Part shown: piece by piece, positions 9,135-17,742 of the stretch
Layout of the letters: the number at the start of each line of letters is the position of its first letter
Position numbering within the stretch: position 1 is the first letter of the stretch
Origin: Klebsiella pneumoniae
Lineage (GTDB): Bacteria; Myxococcota_A; UBA796; SXON01
Length of the DNA: 33,849 nt
Direction of reading: 5' to 3'
NCBI GenBank assembly: GCA_945861635.1
Contig: CAMAWH010000054.1
Span: forward strand, 1 to 33,849
Notes under the pieces: model-generated
The model's input: the letters and a program-made list of their open reading frames with translations, nothing else
Databases searched by the model: none
Told to the model about the DNA's origin: nothing
Made by a program: the position numbers and the translations under genes

Positions 9135-9374
9135 GGCAGCGTGGTAGCGCGGCGTTCGTGCGGCGACGACGATCCGCCGCCGGCGGCGTGCACGCCGCGA
9201 TTGTGATTCCCGTGGCGGCGACGTCCATGTGTCGCCGGCGCGTTGGACTGGATGGCGGATCAGCGTTGCCAGAATTCACGTCGGTGCGACAGGCTGGCCC
9301 AGCCCGCCGAATTCGCCACATGACTGGTCATGTCATCTGTTCAGCCGGCTTTTCCGGCCGTGCTACCATCGCCC

Positions 9375-11195
9375 ATGATCTCCGCGTTCCTCCTCGCCGC
9401 CTGCGCATCCGACCCGGCGGCCACCGGCGGTGGGAAGCTGCCGTGCGGAGCGGGCACGCACGAAGAGTCGGGCGCGTGTGTCGCCGACGCCGACACCGGT
9501 GGGACAGCCGACGTCGATGCCGACGGGGACGGCGCACCCGCCGACCAGGATTGCGACGACGACGACCGCACCCGCTATGCCGGCGCAACCGAGGTCTGCG
9601 ACGACGTCGACCAGGACTGCGACGGCTCGGTCGACGAGGACGCTGCGGACGCCCTGGTCTGGTTCATCGACTACGACGGCGACAGTTACGGCACCGAGCG
9701 CCTGACCTGGACCGGCTGCGACGCCATCGACGGCTACGTCGCCAATGCTGACGACTGCGATGACACGAACGCTCTGATCCACCCCGGCGCGACGGAGGAC
9801 TGCGACGGACTCGACAACGACTGCAACGGTCACACCGATCTCTGCGGCGGGGGCACGCCGAGCAGTCTTGCGGACGCCGACGCGAAGCTCCTCGGAGTAG
9901 ACACCTACGACGGCGCCGGGGGCGGGCTGTGCGGCGTCGGCGATGTCGATGGAGACGGGCTGGATGACGTCATGGTCGGGGCCTACGACGCAGGCATCAC
10001 CGAGGTCGGCGTCGCGTATCTTTACTTCGGCGTCCCGACGGGAACTGTCTCCCTGGACACTGCCGACGCGCGGGTGGGCAGTGACGCCTACATCAACTCC
10101 ATCGGAGCCTTCATGGACGGCGCCGGGGATGTCGATGGGGACGGGAACCCGGACCTCTTGATTGGCGCTCCCTACACGTCGATCCGCGGCGTGTACTCGG
10201 GCGCCGCGTACGTGGTTTTCGGGCCCATCACGGCGGACGTGGACCTGAAGAACGCCGACGCAACGCTCGCTGGCACGCAGGACAGCGAATGGACAGGCCG
10301 CGCCGTGTCCGGGGCGGGAGACGTCGATGGAGACGGCACGGACGACGTGCTCGTGGGCGCGTTCGGATGGGATCCCGGTGGCATCGAGCGCGCCGGCGCC
10401 GCCTTCCTTGTCACCGGACCCGTGGTTGGTGACAGTTCCCTGCGGGACGCCACCGCCTCATTCTTCGGCGAGGCGTATCAAGACGACGTGGGCGCCTCCG
10501 TGCTCGGAAATGTCGATCTCAACGGAGATGGTGTGGGAGACGTGGTCGTCGGCGCCCCGAACGTGGAATTCACCGGTAGCTACACCTTCGATGGCGGTGT
10601 CTACGCGTGGTTGGGACCGGTGAGCGGGAACCACGTCATCTCCGCCGCCGACATCGTGTTGTCTGGCAACCGCAACGCAGCGGGCGCTGACCTTGGGTCC
10701 GGCGACGTCGATGGCGATGGCACGCCGGATCTTGTCATCGGCGCGCATGGCGACGATTCGCGCGGCGCCGGTGCCGGTGCCGCCTACGTGACGGTCGGCA
10801 CACTGGCCTCCGGAGCACTCGACGATCTGGCGTTCAAACTCTTCGGATCCACAGATGCTGACGCGGCTGGCGCCGCCGTGGATTGCGCAGGAGACACCGA
10901 CGGGGATGGCTTCGGAGACGTACTTGTGGGCGCCCGCGGGTACAACGCGAGCACGGGCGAGAACGCAGGTGTGGCGTACCTCGTGCGTGGCCCGCTCACT
11001 GGGGCGTTGGATCTGGCCGCCGCCGACATTGTTTTGGAGGGCGAGGGCTACTCCGACAGCGCGGGAGCGGCCGTGGCCGGTATCGGCGACGTAGACGGCG
11101 ACGGCCTGGCGGACTGGATGGTCGGTGCCACGGGCGAGGATCAGGGCGGCGGCGACGCCGGGGCGGCGTATCTGTTCCTCGGCGAGGCGTTCTGA
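9375..11195 (+). CDS. MopE/FG-GAP surface lipoprotein
   Basis: I place the start at ATG 9375, which gives 606 residues and a very short signal with lipobox 'LLAAC' (Cys10). An alternative ATG at 9330 adds 15 residues; neither has a clear ribosome binding site. After a Gly/Asp-rich spacer come two MopE-type motifs (about residues 40-145) with 'DQDCDGSVDED' and 'DNDCNGHTD'. The rest (about 155-606) is an FG-GAP propeller with repeated 'GDVDGDGxxDxxVGA' calcium loops and 'GAAYVxFGP' strands, as in integrin alpha-chain propellers. It lacks the Ig, beta-helix and type-3 modules of the larger protein encoded at 3738-8654. It probably sits on the outer membrane surface; the ligand is unknown. It converges with the next gene, with only eight bases between the stops. 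Confidence 0.85.
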   Translation: MISAFLLAACASDPAATGGGKLPCGAGTHEESGACVADADTGGTADVDADGDGAPADQDCDDDDRTRYAGATEVCDDVDQDCDGSVDEDAADALVWFIDYDGDSYGTERLTWTGCDAIDGYVANADDCDDTNALIHPGATEDCDGLDNDCNGHTDLCGGGTPSSLADADAKLLGVDTYDGAGGGLCGVGDVDGDGLDDVMVGAYDAGITEVGVAYLYFGVPTGTVSLDTADARVGSDAYINSIGAFMDGAGDVDGDGNPDLLIGAPYTSIRGVYSGAAYVVFGPITADVDLKNADATLAGTQDSEWTGRAVSGAGDVDGDGTDDVLVGAFGWDPGGIERAGAAFLVTGPVVGDSSLRDATASFFGEAYQDDVGASVLGNVDLNGDGVGDVVVGAPNVEFTGSYTFDGGVYAWLGPVSGNHVISAADIVLSGNRNAAGADLGSGDVDGDGTPDLVIGAHGDDSRGAGAGAAYVTVGTLASGALDDLAFKLFGSTDADAAGAAVDCAGDTDGDGFGDVLVGARGYNASTGENAGVAYLVRGPLTGALDLAAADIVLEGEGYSDSAGAAVAGIGDVDGDGLADWMVGATGEDQGGGDAGAAYLFLGEAF

Positions 11196-11203
11196 GCGCC
11201 CGG

Positions 11204-12112
11204 CTACTCCGCCGTGATCCGGACGAACACGGCCAACCCCGGCAAGCTCCCGGCGAGCATCGATCCCCCGTCACTGCCCTTCTCCGCCTCCCACGTCGCG
11301 ATCGGGCCTGCGGGAATGACGGCGTAGGCTCCCGCCGCGGCGACCGTGGATGCATTCACCCCCCTTCCCGTCGTGAACAGGCCGTCGGCTGAATCGGCGT
11401 CCAAATAGTAAATGCCGGCGCCGCAGGACCCGCACGAGACGGTGGCTCCCGATAGCGGATTGCCGGAGCGATCGACCACCGACACCAGCAGCATGCCGTC
11501 GTCTTCGATGGATCCAGAGTAGCCGAGGACCGCCGCACTCTGCTCGATTGCCGAGGCGAGCGTCGTGGACACGACCCATGCCGTCTGCCCGGCCAACGCA
11601 CCGCCGTCACCGAGCGCGCCGTAGTCATCGACGGGGATGAGGGTGACGCTGGCGATCACACCCGATCCGCTGACCATGAGAAACGCGCCGATGGCGGGCT
11701 TGGCCGAGATGCCCGTGAGTTCGTACACGCCGCCCTTGGTCGTTTTCCCGCTCACGAGAATGTCGAGTTCCCCGCCGGAAAGCGCCGGCGTCGGGTCGGA
11801 AATGGAGACGCTCAGCCCGGAAGCGGCGGAGGCACTGGTGGCAAAATCCATCGCCACGCCCGAGATCGCCCAGCCGGTGGTTGGCCCGGTATCGGTATCC
11901 GCGTCGGCGTCTGTGTCGGAATCGGAATCGGAATCGGCGTCCGTGTCGCCGTCGGCGTCCGAATCGCCGTCCGCGTCGGCGTCCGTGTCCGCATCCCCGT
12001 CGGTGGCGGTGTCGCAGTTGAGCAGACAGGCATTGTCGGCGTCGTTTTCGTCATCGGCGTCGTTGCCACCATCGAACAAGCCACATGCGGAAAGTACCAA
12101 TGTGGTCAGCAT
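11204..12112 (-). CDS. Acidic-stalk lipoprotein with Ig-like domain
   Basis: The start is set at ATG 12112 because GGAGG lies ten bases upstream; a GTG at 12121 would sit directly on that site. The product has 302 residues. Its signal ends in 'LVLSAC' (Cys10), followed by Gly-Leu-Phe, a head shared with two other stalked lipoproteins in the window. Residues about 14-76 form an Asp/Ala/Ser/Thr stalk of alternating Asp, coded by imperfect GAC-containing hexamers. The remaining 220 residues contain 'GGVYELTGISAKPAIGAF' and 'VVDRSGNPLSGATVSC', the second resembling a carboxypeptidase regulatory-like or Ig-like beta-sandwich, plus a close CGSCG pair. It is likely a surface protein held off the membrane by the stalk. 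Function unknown. Confidence 0.75.
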   Translation of the reverse strand: MLTTLVLSACGLFDGGNDADDENDADNACLLNCDTATDGDADTDADADGDSDADGDTDADSDSDSDTDADADTDTGPTTGWAISGVAMDFATSASAASGLSVSISDPTPALSGGELDILVSGKTTKGGVYELTGISAKPAIGAFLMVSGSGVIASVTLIPVDDYGALGDGGALAGQTAWVVSTTLASAIEQSAAVLGYSGSIEDDGMLLVSVVDRSGNPLSGATVSCGSCGAGIYYLDADSADGLFTTGRGVNASTVAAAGAYAVIPAGPIATWEAEKGSDGGSMLAGSLPGLAVFVRITAE

Positions 12113-12163
12113 GAGGAACACTCCTCCGCGAGGTTACCCGGTTTGGGCGCCGGCGTCGCGCGC

Positions 12164-12402
12164 GAGTAGGGCAGCGCGACGGAGTAGCGCGGCGCGTCCG
12201 AGTAGGGAGGCGAGGCCAACCAGGGTGGCGCGCCCGAGTAGCGCCGCCGGCCCGGCCCGAGTAGCGCGGCCCGCCCGAGTAGCGCGGCCCACCCAAGTAG
12301 CGCGGCCCGCCCAAGTAGCGCGGCCCGCCCAAGTAGCGCGGCGCGCCCGGGTAGGGCGGCGCGTCCGGGTAGGGCGGCGAGGCCAACCAGGGTGGCGCGC
12401 CC
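12164..12402. repeat. 18-nt minisatellite, 13 units
   Basis: Thirteen units of 18 bases run head to tail with one extra 5-base insertion after the fifth. The core units at 12259-12348 are close to AGTAGCGCGGCCCGCCCA and differ from each other by one or two bases; the outer units are more diverged. A longer block of about 39 bases ending in AACCAGGGTGGCGCGCCC occurs at both ends of the array (12197-12235 and 12364-12402) with two mismatches, so there is a higher-order structure. The array lies between the ribosome binding site of the stalk lipoprotein and a truncated beta-helix gene. A plus-strand frame through it would give a hexapeptide repeat, but I see no gene start and regard it as non-coding. 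Confidence 0.9.
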
Positions 12403-12508
12403 GGCCGGCGCCGCCGCCGGCCCGACTCAGCCCGCCGCCCGAATGGAAGAAAACCTTCCCTTGGATGGCACTTGGATGCCCATGTGGCCTCGAATGGAAG
12501 GAATTCTC

Positions 12509-13372
12509 TCACTCGCGCTCGGCGAGCTGGACGTCGGCCAGGTCGTCCTTCGCGAGGAGTGTCCCATCGGAGGAGCCGTGTTGCTGCCGTACATCGACCG
12601 TGTTGTTCGCCCACGTGTTGCCCTCCAAACTCGCCGAAGGGTGGTGAAGCAGCACCGCGATGAGGGCGGCGTCGGTGAACGTGTTGCGCGCGAGGAGGAG
12701 GCCGGCCGTCCTATCCCAAGCGGTCACCTCGTTCTCCGCGAAGACGGCGTTGCCGTGGGCGGGGCGACTCGACAGCAGGATCCCTTCACTTCCGGAAAGC
12801 GAGTTGCCTTGGATGTCGTAGGCCCCTACGACATCCAGCCAGATTGCGGCGTGGCGGTGCGGGCCGATGGTGGAATCGGTCAGGGTAAGGGAGGAGGGCC
12901 CTCCGAGGTCGGACGCAGACGCGCCGAACCCCCCGCCCCACTCCGCGTCGGCGAGCGTGTCGGTGATCGTGACCGCCGACAGCACCGCCGACCCATCGAG
13001 GACCACGGCTCCGGCGAAGCGATTCCCGATCAACCGGACACGGTCGAACTGCGTCCGGCCACCGGCCACGACGTAGAGTCCGGGACCCGCTGTCCCCGAG
13101 ATCTCACCGCCGCTCGCCCGCAGAAACGCGTCCTCCTGCGCGTGCACACTTCCGGCGAACCCGGTAATGGCCCCCGTTCGGGTGCTCAGAACTTCCGTGT
13201 CCACGAGGTGGACCGTCGTGCCGGCGTTGGAAGCGAACACGCCCATGCCGGTGTTCCCCTGAACGGTGCAGCCAGTCGCGGCCAGTGCGGCGCCGTCCTG
13301 GACCCCGATGCCTCCGCCACCGGTGCGGTCGGGGCCGCGAGCAAAGAAAAATAACTGGTTCTGCGAGTACAC
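12509..13372 (-). CDS. N-terminally truncated beta-helix protein
   Basis: From GTG 13372 the frame encodes 287 residues made almost wholly of parallel beta-helix rungs: 'GGGIGVQDGAALAATGC', 'VHAQEDAFLRASGGEISG' and 'SLTLTDSTIGPHRHAAIWL'. Intact relatives begin with a signal peptide and an N-terminal cap, which are missing; the frame is open only to a TAG about 50 bases upstream of the GTG. The first residues 'VYSQNQLFFFARGPD' do not look like a signal. I think the 5' half was lost and the remaining frame may or may not be expressed. The minisatellite array lies just downstream of its 3' end and a REP-type transposase gene lies upstream, both plausible sites of rearrangement. It could alternatively be scored as a pseudogene. 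Confidence 0.55.
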   Translation of the reverse strand: MYSQNQLFFFARGPDRTGGGGIGVQDGAALAATGCTVQGNTGMGVFASNAGTTVHLVDTEVLSTRTGAITGFAGSVHAQEDAFLRASGGEISGTAGPGLYVVAGGRTQFDRVRLIGNRFAGAVVLDGSAVLSAVTITDTLADAEWGGGFGASASDLGGPSSLTLTDSTIGPHRHAAIWLDVVGAYDIQGNSLSGSEGILLSSRPAHGNAVFAENEVTAWDRTAGLLLARNTFTDAALIAVLLHHPSASLEGNTWANNTVDVRQQHGSSDGTLLAKDDLADVQLAERE

Positions 13373-13578
13373 TTCCCGAGGCTACCCCCGCCCCGTTGGC
13401 GTCAAACCGTCGTGGCGCTCGGAAACCTCGGCACTAGCTCGTGCAGAACGATGCCCGGAGAGCGTGTCCGCACCCCAGCGCCGCGCCGGCCGACAACGCC
13501 CCTCGCGACGACCTCGCCCTCGCCCTCGCCCTCGCGCCGGCCATCCGCCCCGATCTCGCCGGTTCAGCCCGCGTCACT

Positions 13579-14370
13579 TCATCGCGCCGACAACCTGGCA
13601 ACCGCGTCCTCCAACGAGAGCCGAATGCGCGCCGCGCGGAGCACGCGTTCTTCCACCGGCCGACCCGCCGCTCGCGTGGCCGAATCCACGGTCAGGCCCA
13701 GAACCTCCGCGACCTCGCCGGCCTGGATCCCAGCCTCTGCCGCCAGCTTTGCCGCCGCACGACGGGCGAGCGCCGTTCCGGCGGCGTTGCCCGACAGTTC
13801 CGGGCCAACCGCTAGCGCAGAAGCCACGGCCGCGACGACCCGGGCCGCTCCCGCACCGCGCACCGACGCAAGATCCATCGGTTCGAGCTCCACCGTTGGC
13901 AGGCCGACGGCGGAATACGCGCTGCGCATCCGCCAGCGCGGGAGCGCAGCGGCTATGGTGGACGTCACCCAGCCGTCCACACACCGCGCGCCCACCAGAT
14001 CGGCGAAGCACGAACCGCTCCACAGCGCGGCATGCTCTCGCAGACCATGATGATCGGTCTGAGTCAGCACGTACGTGACCAGCCATTCCGCGTGGGTGCG
14101 CCGCACCACCGGCTGCACGTGAGCGGGGTGGACGGGCACGGACGCAGCACCCCGGATGCCGAACAGCAGTGCACGCGCGAGGATGCCCGTCCGCTCCGGC
14201 GCGGACAGGAACACGACGTGAACGTGTTCGTCCACGACGCAAAAACATACCAGCGAACGCCCGGCACGCTCGATGATGACGCGCACGAGCGCACGCCGGC
14301 CCGCCTCGTCCGGGGCAATCGGCTGACGCCCGTGGGTCACGAAGGTGAGGTGGGTCGTCTTGAGCTTCAT
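13579..14370 (-). CDS. REP-associated-type Y1 (HUH) transposase
   Basis: The start is set at ATG 14370, with GGAG ten bases upstream, giving 263 residues; the frame is open for ten more codons. The N-terminal 135 residues follow the Y1 transposase fold of IS200-like and REP-associated tyrosine transposases: 'HLTFVTHGRQ' as the first strand, the HUH motif in 'DEHVHVVFL' (His49 and His51) and a helix with 'WLVTYVLTQTDHHGL', where Tyr100 is the likely nucleophile. 'ALWSGSCFADLVGAR' matches the region after it. The C-terminal 110 residues are Ala-rich and helical, with 'AGEVAEVLGL' suggesting a helix-turn-helix. These enzymes cut and join single-stranded DNA at REP hairpins. Hairpins of suitable size lie directly upstream at 14407-14482. 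Confidence 0.8.
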   Translation of the reverse strand: MKLKTTHLTFVTHGRQPIAPDEAGRRALVRVIIERAGRSLVCFCVVDEHVHVVFLSAPERTGILARALLFGIRGAASVPVHPAHVQPVVRRTHAEWLVTYVLTQTDHHGLREHAALWSGSCFADLVGARCVDGWVTSTIAAALPRWRMRSAYSAVGLPTVELEPMDLASVRGAGAARVVAAVASALAVGPELSGNAAGTALARRAAAKLAAEAGIQAGEVAEVLGLTVDSATRAAGRPVEERVLRAARIRLSLEDAVARLSAR

Positions 14371-14406
14371 GCCCGCCGATCTCCGAAGATGATGAATCAT
14401 GTGTCA

Positions 14407-14520
14407 AGTTCGGCTGGGAAATCCAGCTGAACTATCGAGATGCTCATGCATATGACCAGTTCGGCCGGAATTGCCGTCCGAAATCAGGAGAGGATAAGTC
14501 ATCGTCCGACTTCGGCTGGC
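14407..14520. repeat. REP-like hairpin cluster by the Y1 transposase
   Basis: Three copies of a sequence close to AGTTCGGCTGG occur at 14407, 14458 and 14510 (the last reads ACTTCGGCTGG). The first forms a hairpin with CCAGCTGAACT at 14423-14433, eleven pairs including one G-T and a five-base loop. The second forms TTCGGCCGG/CCGTCCGAA (14460-14482), nine positions with one mismatch and a five-base loop. The third has no clear complementary arm. Two similar hairpins next to a Y1 transposase gene fit the REP/BIME arrangement. The rest of 14371-14829 shows no convincing gene. Confidence 0.6.
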
Positions 14521-14529
14521 GCCCGCCGC

Positions 14530-14829
14530 CGCCCGCCGCCGCGCCCAGAGCAGACCGCACGCCGCTCGCGGCCTTGACCGGCCTCGGTGTCTGGTTGTTT
14601 CGCGAGCGGCTCGCTCGGACGGTCTCGCCCCGAACGCGTGCGGGTTCTACGACATCAGCGCTGGCAGCTGAGACATCGGCGCTCGGCACGCCACCGTCTC
14701 CTGCCGCCTCAGCGTCACTAAGTCGCCGCCATCGCGGAAAATCGTCGTTCACACGACCTGAACCGGAGCATGTGGGCCTTGACGCCTGACGCGCTTTTTC
14801 GGCGACACCGACGACGCGGCGCCGCGGTC
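14530..14829. other. Intergenic stretch, nothing clear
   Basis: No convincing gene is seen. A GTG-started minus frame (14444-14752) would give 102 residues beginning 'MNDDFPRWRRLSDAEAAG', but it runs through the REP-like hairpins, has no good ribosome binding site and no recognisable domain, so I leave it out. The composition is very GC-rich with GCC/CCG runs. Confidence 0.5.
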
Positions 14830-14874
14830 GGTGCCCACGGTGCCCACGGCGCCCACGGTGCCCACGGCGCCACT
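14830..14874. repeat. 9-nt tandem repeat at a stop codon
   Basis: Five units of nine bases, GGTGCCCAC or GGCGCCCAC, run head to tail. The last, degenerate unit (GGCGCCACT) overlaps the TAG stop of the minus-strand sugar dehydrogenase gene. Unit count could vary between strains without touching the coding frame. Confidence 0.85.
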
Positions 14875-15910
14875 ACGGATCCACCCGCCACACATGACCG
14901 CGATAATCCCCGAGGTACATCCTCCCCTGTGTGTCCGTGGCAAACGTGGACAGGATGACATCGGTGTTGACGAGCAGGCGCGACTCCCCCCCCGCCGGCG
15001 GCACGCCCCACACCTTGCCCGAATAGAAGTCCGCATACAAATAGAGCCCGTCAAACAACGGAATCGACGGTCCGCGGTACACCACCCCACCCGTGACACT
15101 GACGCCTTCCGCATGCGAGTACTCGGCGAGCGGATGGAGGGTCGTATCCGCACAGGTCTGCGCGTTGTAACAGTGGTTTCCCTCCCTCACATTCCAGCCG
15201 TAATTGCCGCCGGACACCGCGATATTCACCTCCTCCCACTCTCCCTGCCCCACGTCGGCGAAATACAGCCGCGACCCGTCAAAATGCATGCCCCAGATGT
15301 TGCGCAGGCCGTAGGCATACACCTCTGGCGCCGCACCGGGAATGTGCGGGTTGTCCGCCGGAATGGTGTAGGGCGCGGTCCGCACATCCACGCGGAGGAT
15401 GGACCCAAGCCAATCGGCCGGATTCTGCCCCGTTCCGTGGGGGTCGCCGCCCGCGCCGCCATCGCCAATGCCGATGTAGAGCATGCCGTCGTGACCGAAC
15501 GCCAGCGAGCCGGAGTTGTGGTTTGAGTACGGCTGATCGAATGAGAGAATCTCGACCTCGGACGCAGGATCGGCTACGCCCCGGCTTACGACGAAACTCG
15601 CCACCCGCGTGCGAATCTGTTTGCCAACCTTGTACGTGTAGTTGACGTACAGGCGGGGATCGGTTGGGAAATTGGGGGAGAACGCCAGGCCGAGCAGCCC
15701 AAGTTCGCCGCCCGAAACGATCTTGCTGCGGAGATCGAGCGCGAGCGTCGGGCCCGGCGCCCGCGCGGGGGCCCGCGCATCCGGGGCAACCGCTGGAACC
15801 CGCCACAACCGACCGTCCTGGGTCGTAATCCAGACGTCACCGGGAACGGCGAGGGCCGTCGGCATCTCCAGCGCGGCGATTTCGACGAGGTGGAAGGGGA
15901 GAGTTGGCAT
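14873..15910 (-). CDS. PQQ-dependent sugar dehydrogenase family protein
   Basis: I choose ATG 15910, which has GAGG six bases upstream, giving 345 residues; the longer frame to 16018 lies inside the preceding gene. The product is a six-bladed propeller of the glucose/sorbosone dehydrogenase family. Matches include 'GGELGLLGLAFSPNF', 'NHNSGSLAFGHDGMLYIGIG' with His131 at the position of the catalytic His, 'GDGG' at 150 for the calcium loop, 'YAYGLRNIWGMHFD', and 'GGNYGWNVREG'. The family oxidises sugars or aldoses with PQQ, usually in the periplasm. No signal peptide is visible with this start, which is odd; the Arg-rich extension upstream is not hydrophobic enough. It overlaps the membrane-protein gene by 74 bases, so the two are probably coupled. 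The substrate is unknown. Confidence 0.8.
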   Translation of the reverse strand: MPTLPFHLVEIAALEMPTALAVPGDVWITTQDGRLWRVPAVAPDARAPARAPGPTLALDLRSKIVSGGELGLLGLAFSPNFPTDPRLYVNYTYKVGKQIRTRVASFVVSRGVADPASEVEILSFDQPYSNHNSGSLAFGHDGMLYIGIGDGGAGGDPHGTGQNPADWLGSILRVDVRTAPYTIPADNPHIPGAAPEVYAYGLRNIWGMHFDGSRLYFADVGQGEWEEVNIAVSGGNYGWNVREGNHCYNAQTCADTTLHPLAEYSHAEGVSVTGGVVYRGPSIPLFDGLYLYADFYSGKVWGVPPAGGESRLLVNTDVILSTFATDTQGRMYLGDYRGHVWRVDP

Positions 15911-17738
15911 CGGGAGCCTCGCGGAAAGCGGGGACAGGGTGGAACGGAGGAAAAAAGTGGACGCTGAGCGGCGTCGGCGCGTCGCAAGGCGGCGCATGCT
16001 CCGGCAGCGCCCAGACATCGGCGGATACAGGATCTCCGAACCGCAGCGTCAGGGCCAGGCGGGCGCGGAGGAGCTGCGTCGCATCGAGATCTTCCCGGCG
16101 GAGCACGGCCCAGCGGAGGCCGCGCGCGGAAAGGTTTGCCGTCGCGGCGCTCCACCGGCAGAAGGGAACGGCGATGGCAAGGGCAGGATCGAAGGGATCG
16201 AAGCGGGGCGGCATGTCGGGCAGGAGCGTGTCGTCCATGCCAATGAGGTCGGCAAACGCCGGCCCCGTCACGATGCGAGCCTGGGGAACGAGCCACTGGC
16301 GGAGGCGTGAACGCGCGTCCCACGGGAGCTCGATGGTGGCGGCGGCGGACGCAGCGGGCGGGGCGGCGGGGGCGGCGGACGACGCCGGCGGGCCCGCCCG
16401 GTCGCTGTCGCCGGACGCCGCCCCGCCGGCCGGGAGCGTCGCCACCGCAGCCACCTCTCCAATCCCCCACGAATCTTCCGACGGTGAGCGAATCACCGGC
16501 TCCAACAACGCAACGAGCGATAGTAGGCTTGCGACGGCGACGGACGCCGCCGGGGGCAGCCCCGTTCGGGGCAGCACCGACACCGCCCACGCACCCCCCA
16601 TCGCCGCGAACGGAATCGCAAACGCGACGAGGCGCGGCCACCCGCGGAACATTCCGACCGACCCGGGCAGCGCCTCGACCCACGCCAACGGCCCCGCTAC
16701 CTCCGCACTCCCCACGCGAATCGCACCGCCAAGCGTCAACGCAATCAGCACCCCGGCGATCACGACGGGAATCGCCGCTCGCCACGTCCGCCGCCACGCC
16801 GCCACGCCGAGCGTGAGTCCCGCGGCAGCCACCGGCCCGTACCCCATCCATGGCGCGTACTCGTATCCACCGAAATCATGGCGAAAATCCTCACTTCGTC
16901 CGAACAGGAGCCCAAGATGCGGCAACGAGCTGAGCGTGCGCGGCGGCGCGAGGGTAAACGGGTACGGCCACGCCGCGCCCGCCGACAGCAGCGGCCAGAG
17001 CGAAAGCGCCGACGCGACGGCAACCGACGCAATGCCGACCGCCGTGATCCACGTCCGCGCCCGCGCTTCCGTCGCAAGCCACGCCACGAGCAACACTTCT
17101 ACGATCGCGAAGAACAGGGCGCCGCCGCCGCCGGACGCCACGAACGCCGCCGCACTCCCTGCCGCCAGCGCCCACGCCACGAAGCGCCGCGTCGGCGCGA
17201 CTCGACCGATCAGCGCCGCACGGATAAAAAGTGCAGCGTGTACGGGGTACAACAGCGTGAGCACGCTCTCCATCCTGCCCACCCAGGTCAGGTTGGCGAG
17301 AAACATCGACGACGACGCAAGCACCGACGCGGTGGCGGCACCCCACTCGCCTGCGTCGTCGTCTTGCAGCCACGCTCTCGACCATGCCCAGGCGCCCCCC
17401 GCCGCGCCCACCAACGCGACCAGCCACAGCGCATTCCACGCGACCACAAACCCCGTCAACCCTCCCCCCGCGACATGGAAGGGCGCCCACATCAACAGGG
17501 CGGCCAACGGGTCTACGAGCGCGGTGGTGACACGCTCCGGCGCGTTCGGGTCGCCGGCCACGCCGTAGCATCCGTTCCCCCCCACGAGCGCCGAGGCAAG
17601 CAACTCCGCGTGCGGACCCGCCTCCGATCCGTAGGTGCCCAGCAGTCGCGACGTAGGCGCGCTGGCGACCGGGCCGAAGAGCTGCGCGGCCGCCACGCCC
17701 CCGCCCGCCGCGGCAAACGCGCGCGCCCTCACCCCCAC
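15837..17738 (-). CDS. Polytopic membrane protein, GT-C/YfhO-like
   Basis: Starting from GTG 17738, four bases after the stop of the upstream transporter gene, the product has 633 residues (GTG 17732 is an alternative). Residues about 80-480 contain ten or more hydrophobic helices rich in Ala, Val and Leu. Between them are 'YGSEAGPHAELLASALVGG' near the N-terminus, an extracytoplasmic 'FGRSEDFRHDFGGYEYAPW', and the later 'LPGSVGMFRGWPRLVAFAIP'. The last resembles a segment found in large GT-C-type and YfhO-like membrane proteins involved in lipid-linked glycan transfer. The C-terminal 150 residues are a soluble domain after an Ala/Pro linker. I do not see a definite catalytic acidic motif, so glycosyltransfer is inference. 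The end overlaps the sugar dehydrogenase gene. Confidence 0.6.
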   Translation of the reverse strand: MGVRARAFAAAGGGVAAAQLFGPVASAPTSRLLGTYGSEAGPHAELLASALVGGNGCYGVAGDPNAPERVTTALVDPLAALLMWAPFHVAGGGLTGFVVAWNALWLVALVGAAGGAWAWSRAWLQDDDAGEWGAATASVLASSSMFLANLTWVGRMESVLTLLYPVHAALFIRAALIGRVAPTRRFVAWALAAGSAAAFVASGGGGALFFAIVEVLLVAWLATEARARTWITAVGIASVAVASALSLWPLLSAGAAWPYPFTLAPPRTLSSLPHLGLLFGRSEDFRHDFGGYEYAPWMGYGPVAAAGLTLGVAAWRRTWRAAIPVVIAGVLIALTLGGAIRVGSAEVAGPLAWVEALPGSVGMFRGWPRLVAFAIPFAAMGGAWAVSVLPRTGLPPAASVAVASLLSLVALLEPVIRSPSEDSWGIGEVAAVATLPAGGAASGDSDRAGPPASSAAPAAPPAASAAATIELPWDARSRLRQWLVPQARIVTGPAFADLIGMDDTLLPDMPPRFDPFDPALAIAVPFCRWSAATANLSARGLRWAVLRREDLDATQLLRARLALTLRFGDPVSADVWALPEHAPPCDAPTPLSVHFFPPFHPVPAFREAPDANSPLPPRRNRRAGDADGPRRSR

Positions 17739-17742
17739 GCCG

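Noticed and set aside
12164..12402. CRISPR array
   Set aside because: Units are contiguous 18-mers without unique spacers.
11637..12647. Plus-strand frame with a hexapeptide repeat through the minisatellite
   Set aside because: It is antisense to the stalk lipoprotein over half its length, and the repeat part has no start of its own.
14444..14752. GTG-started minus frame of 102 residues
   Set aside because: No ribosome binding site, no domain, low complexity, and it runs through the REP-like hairpins.
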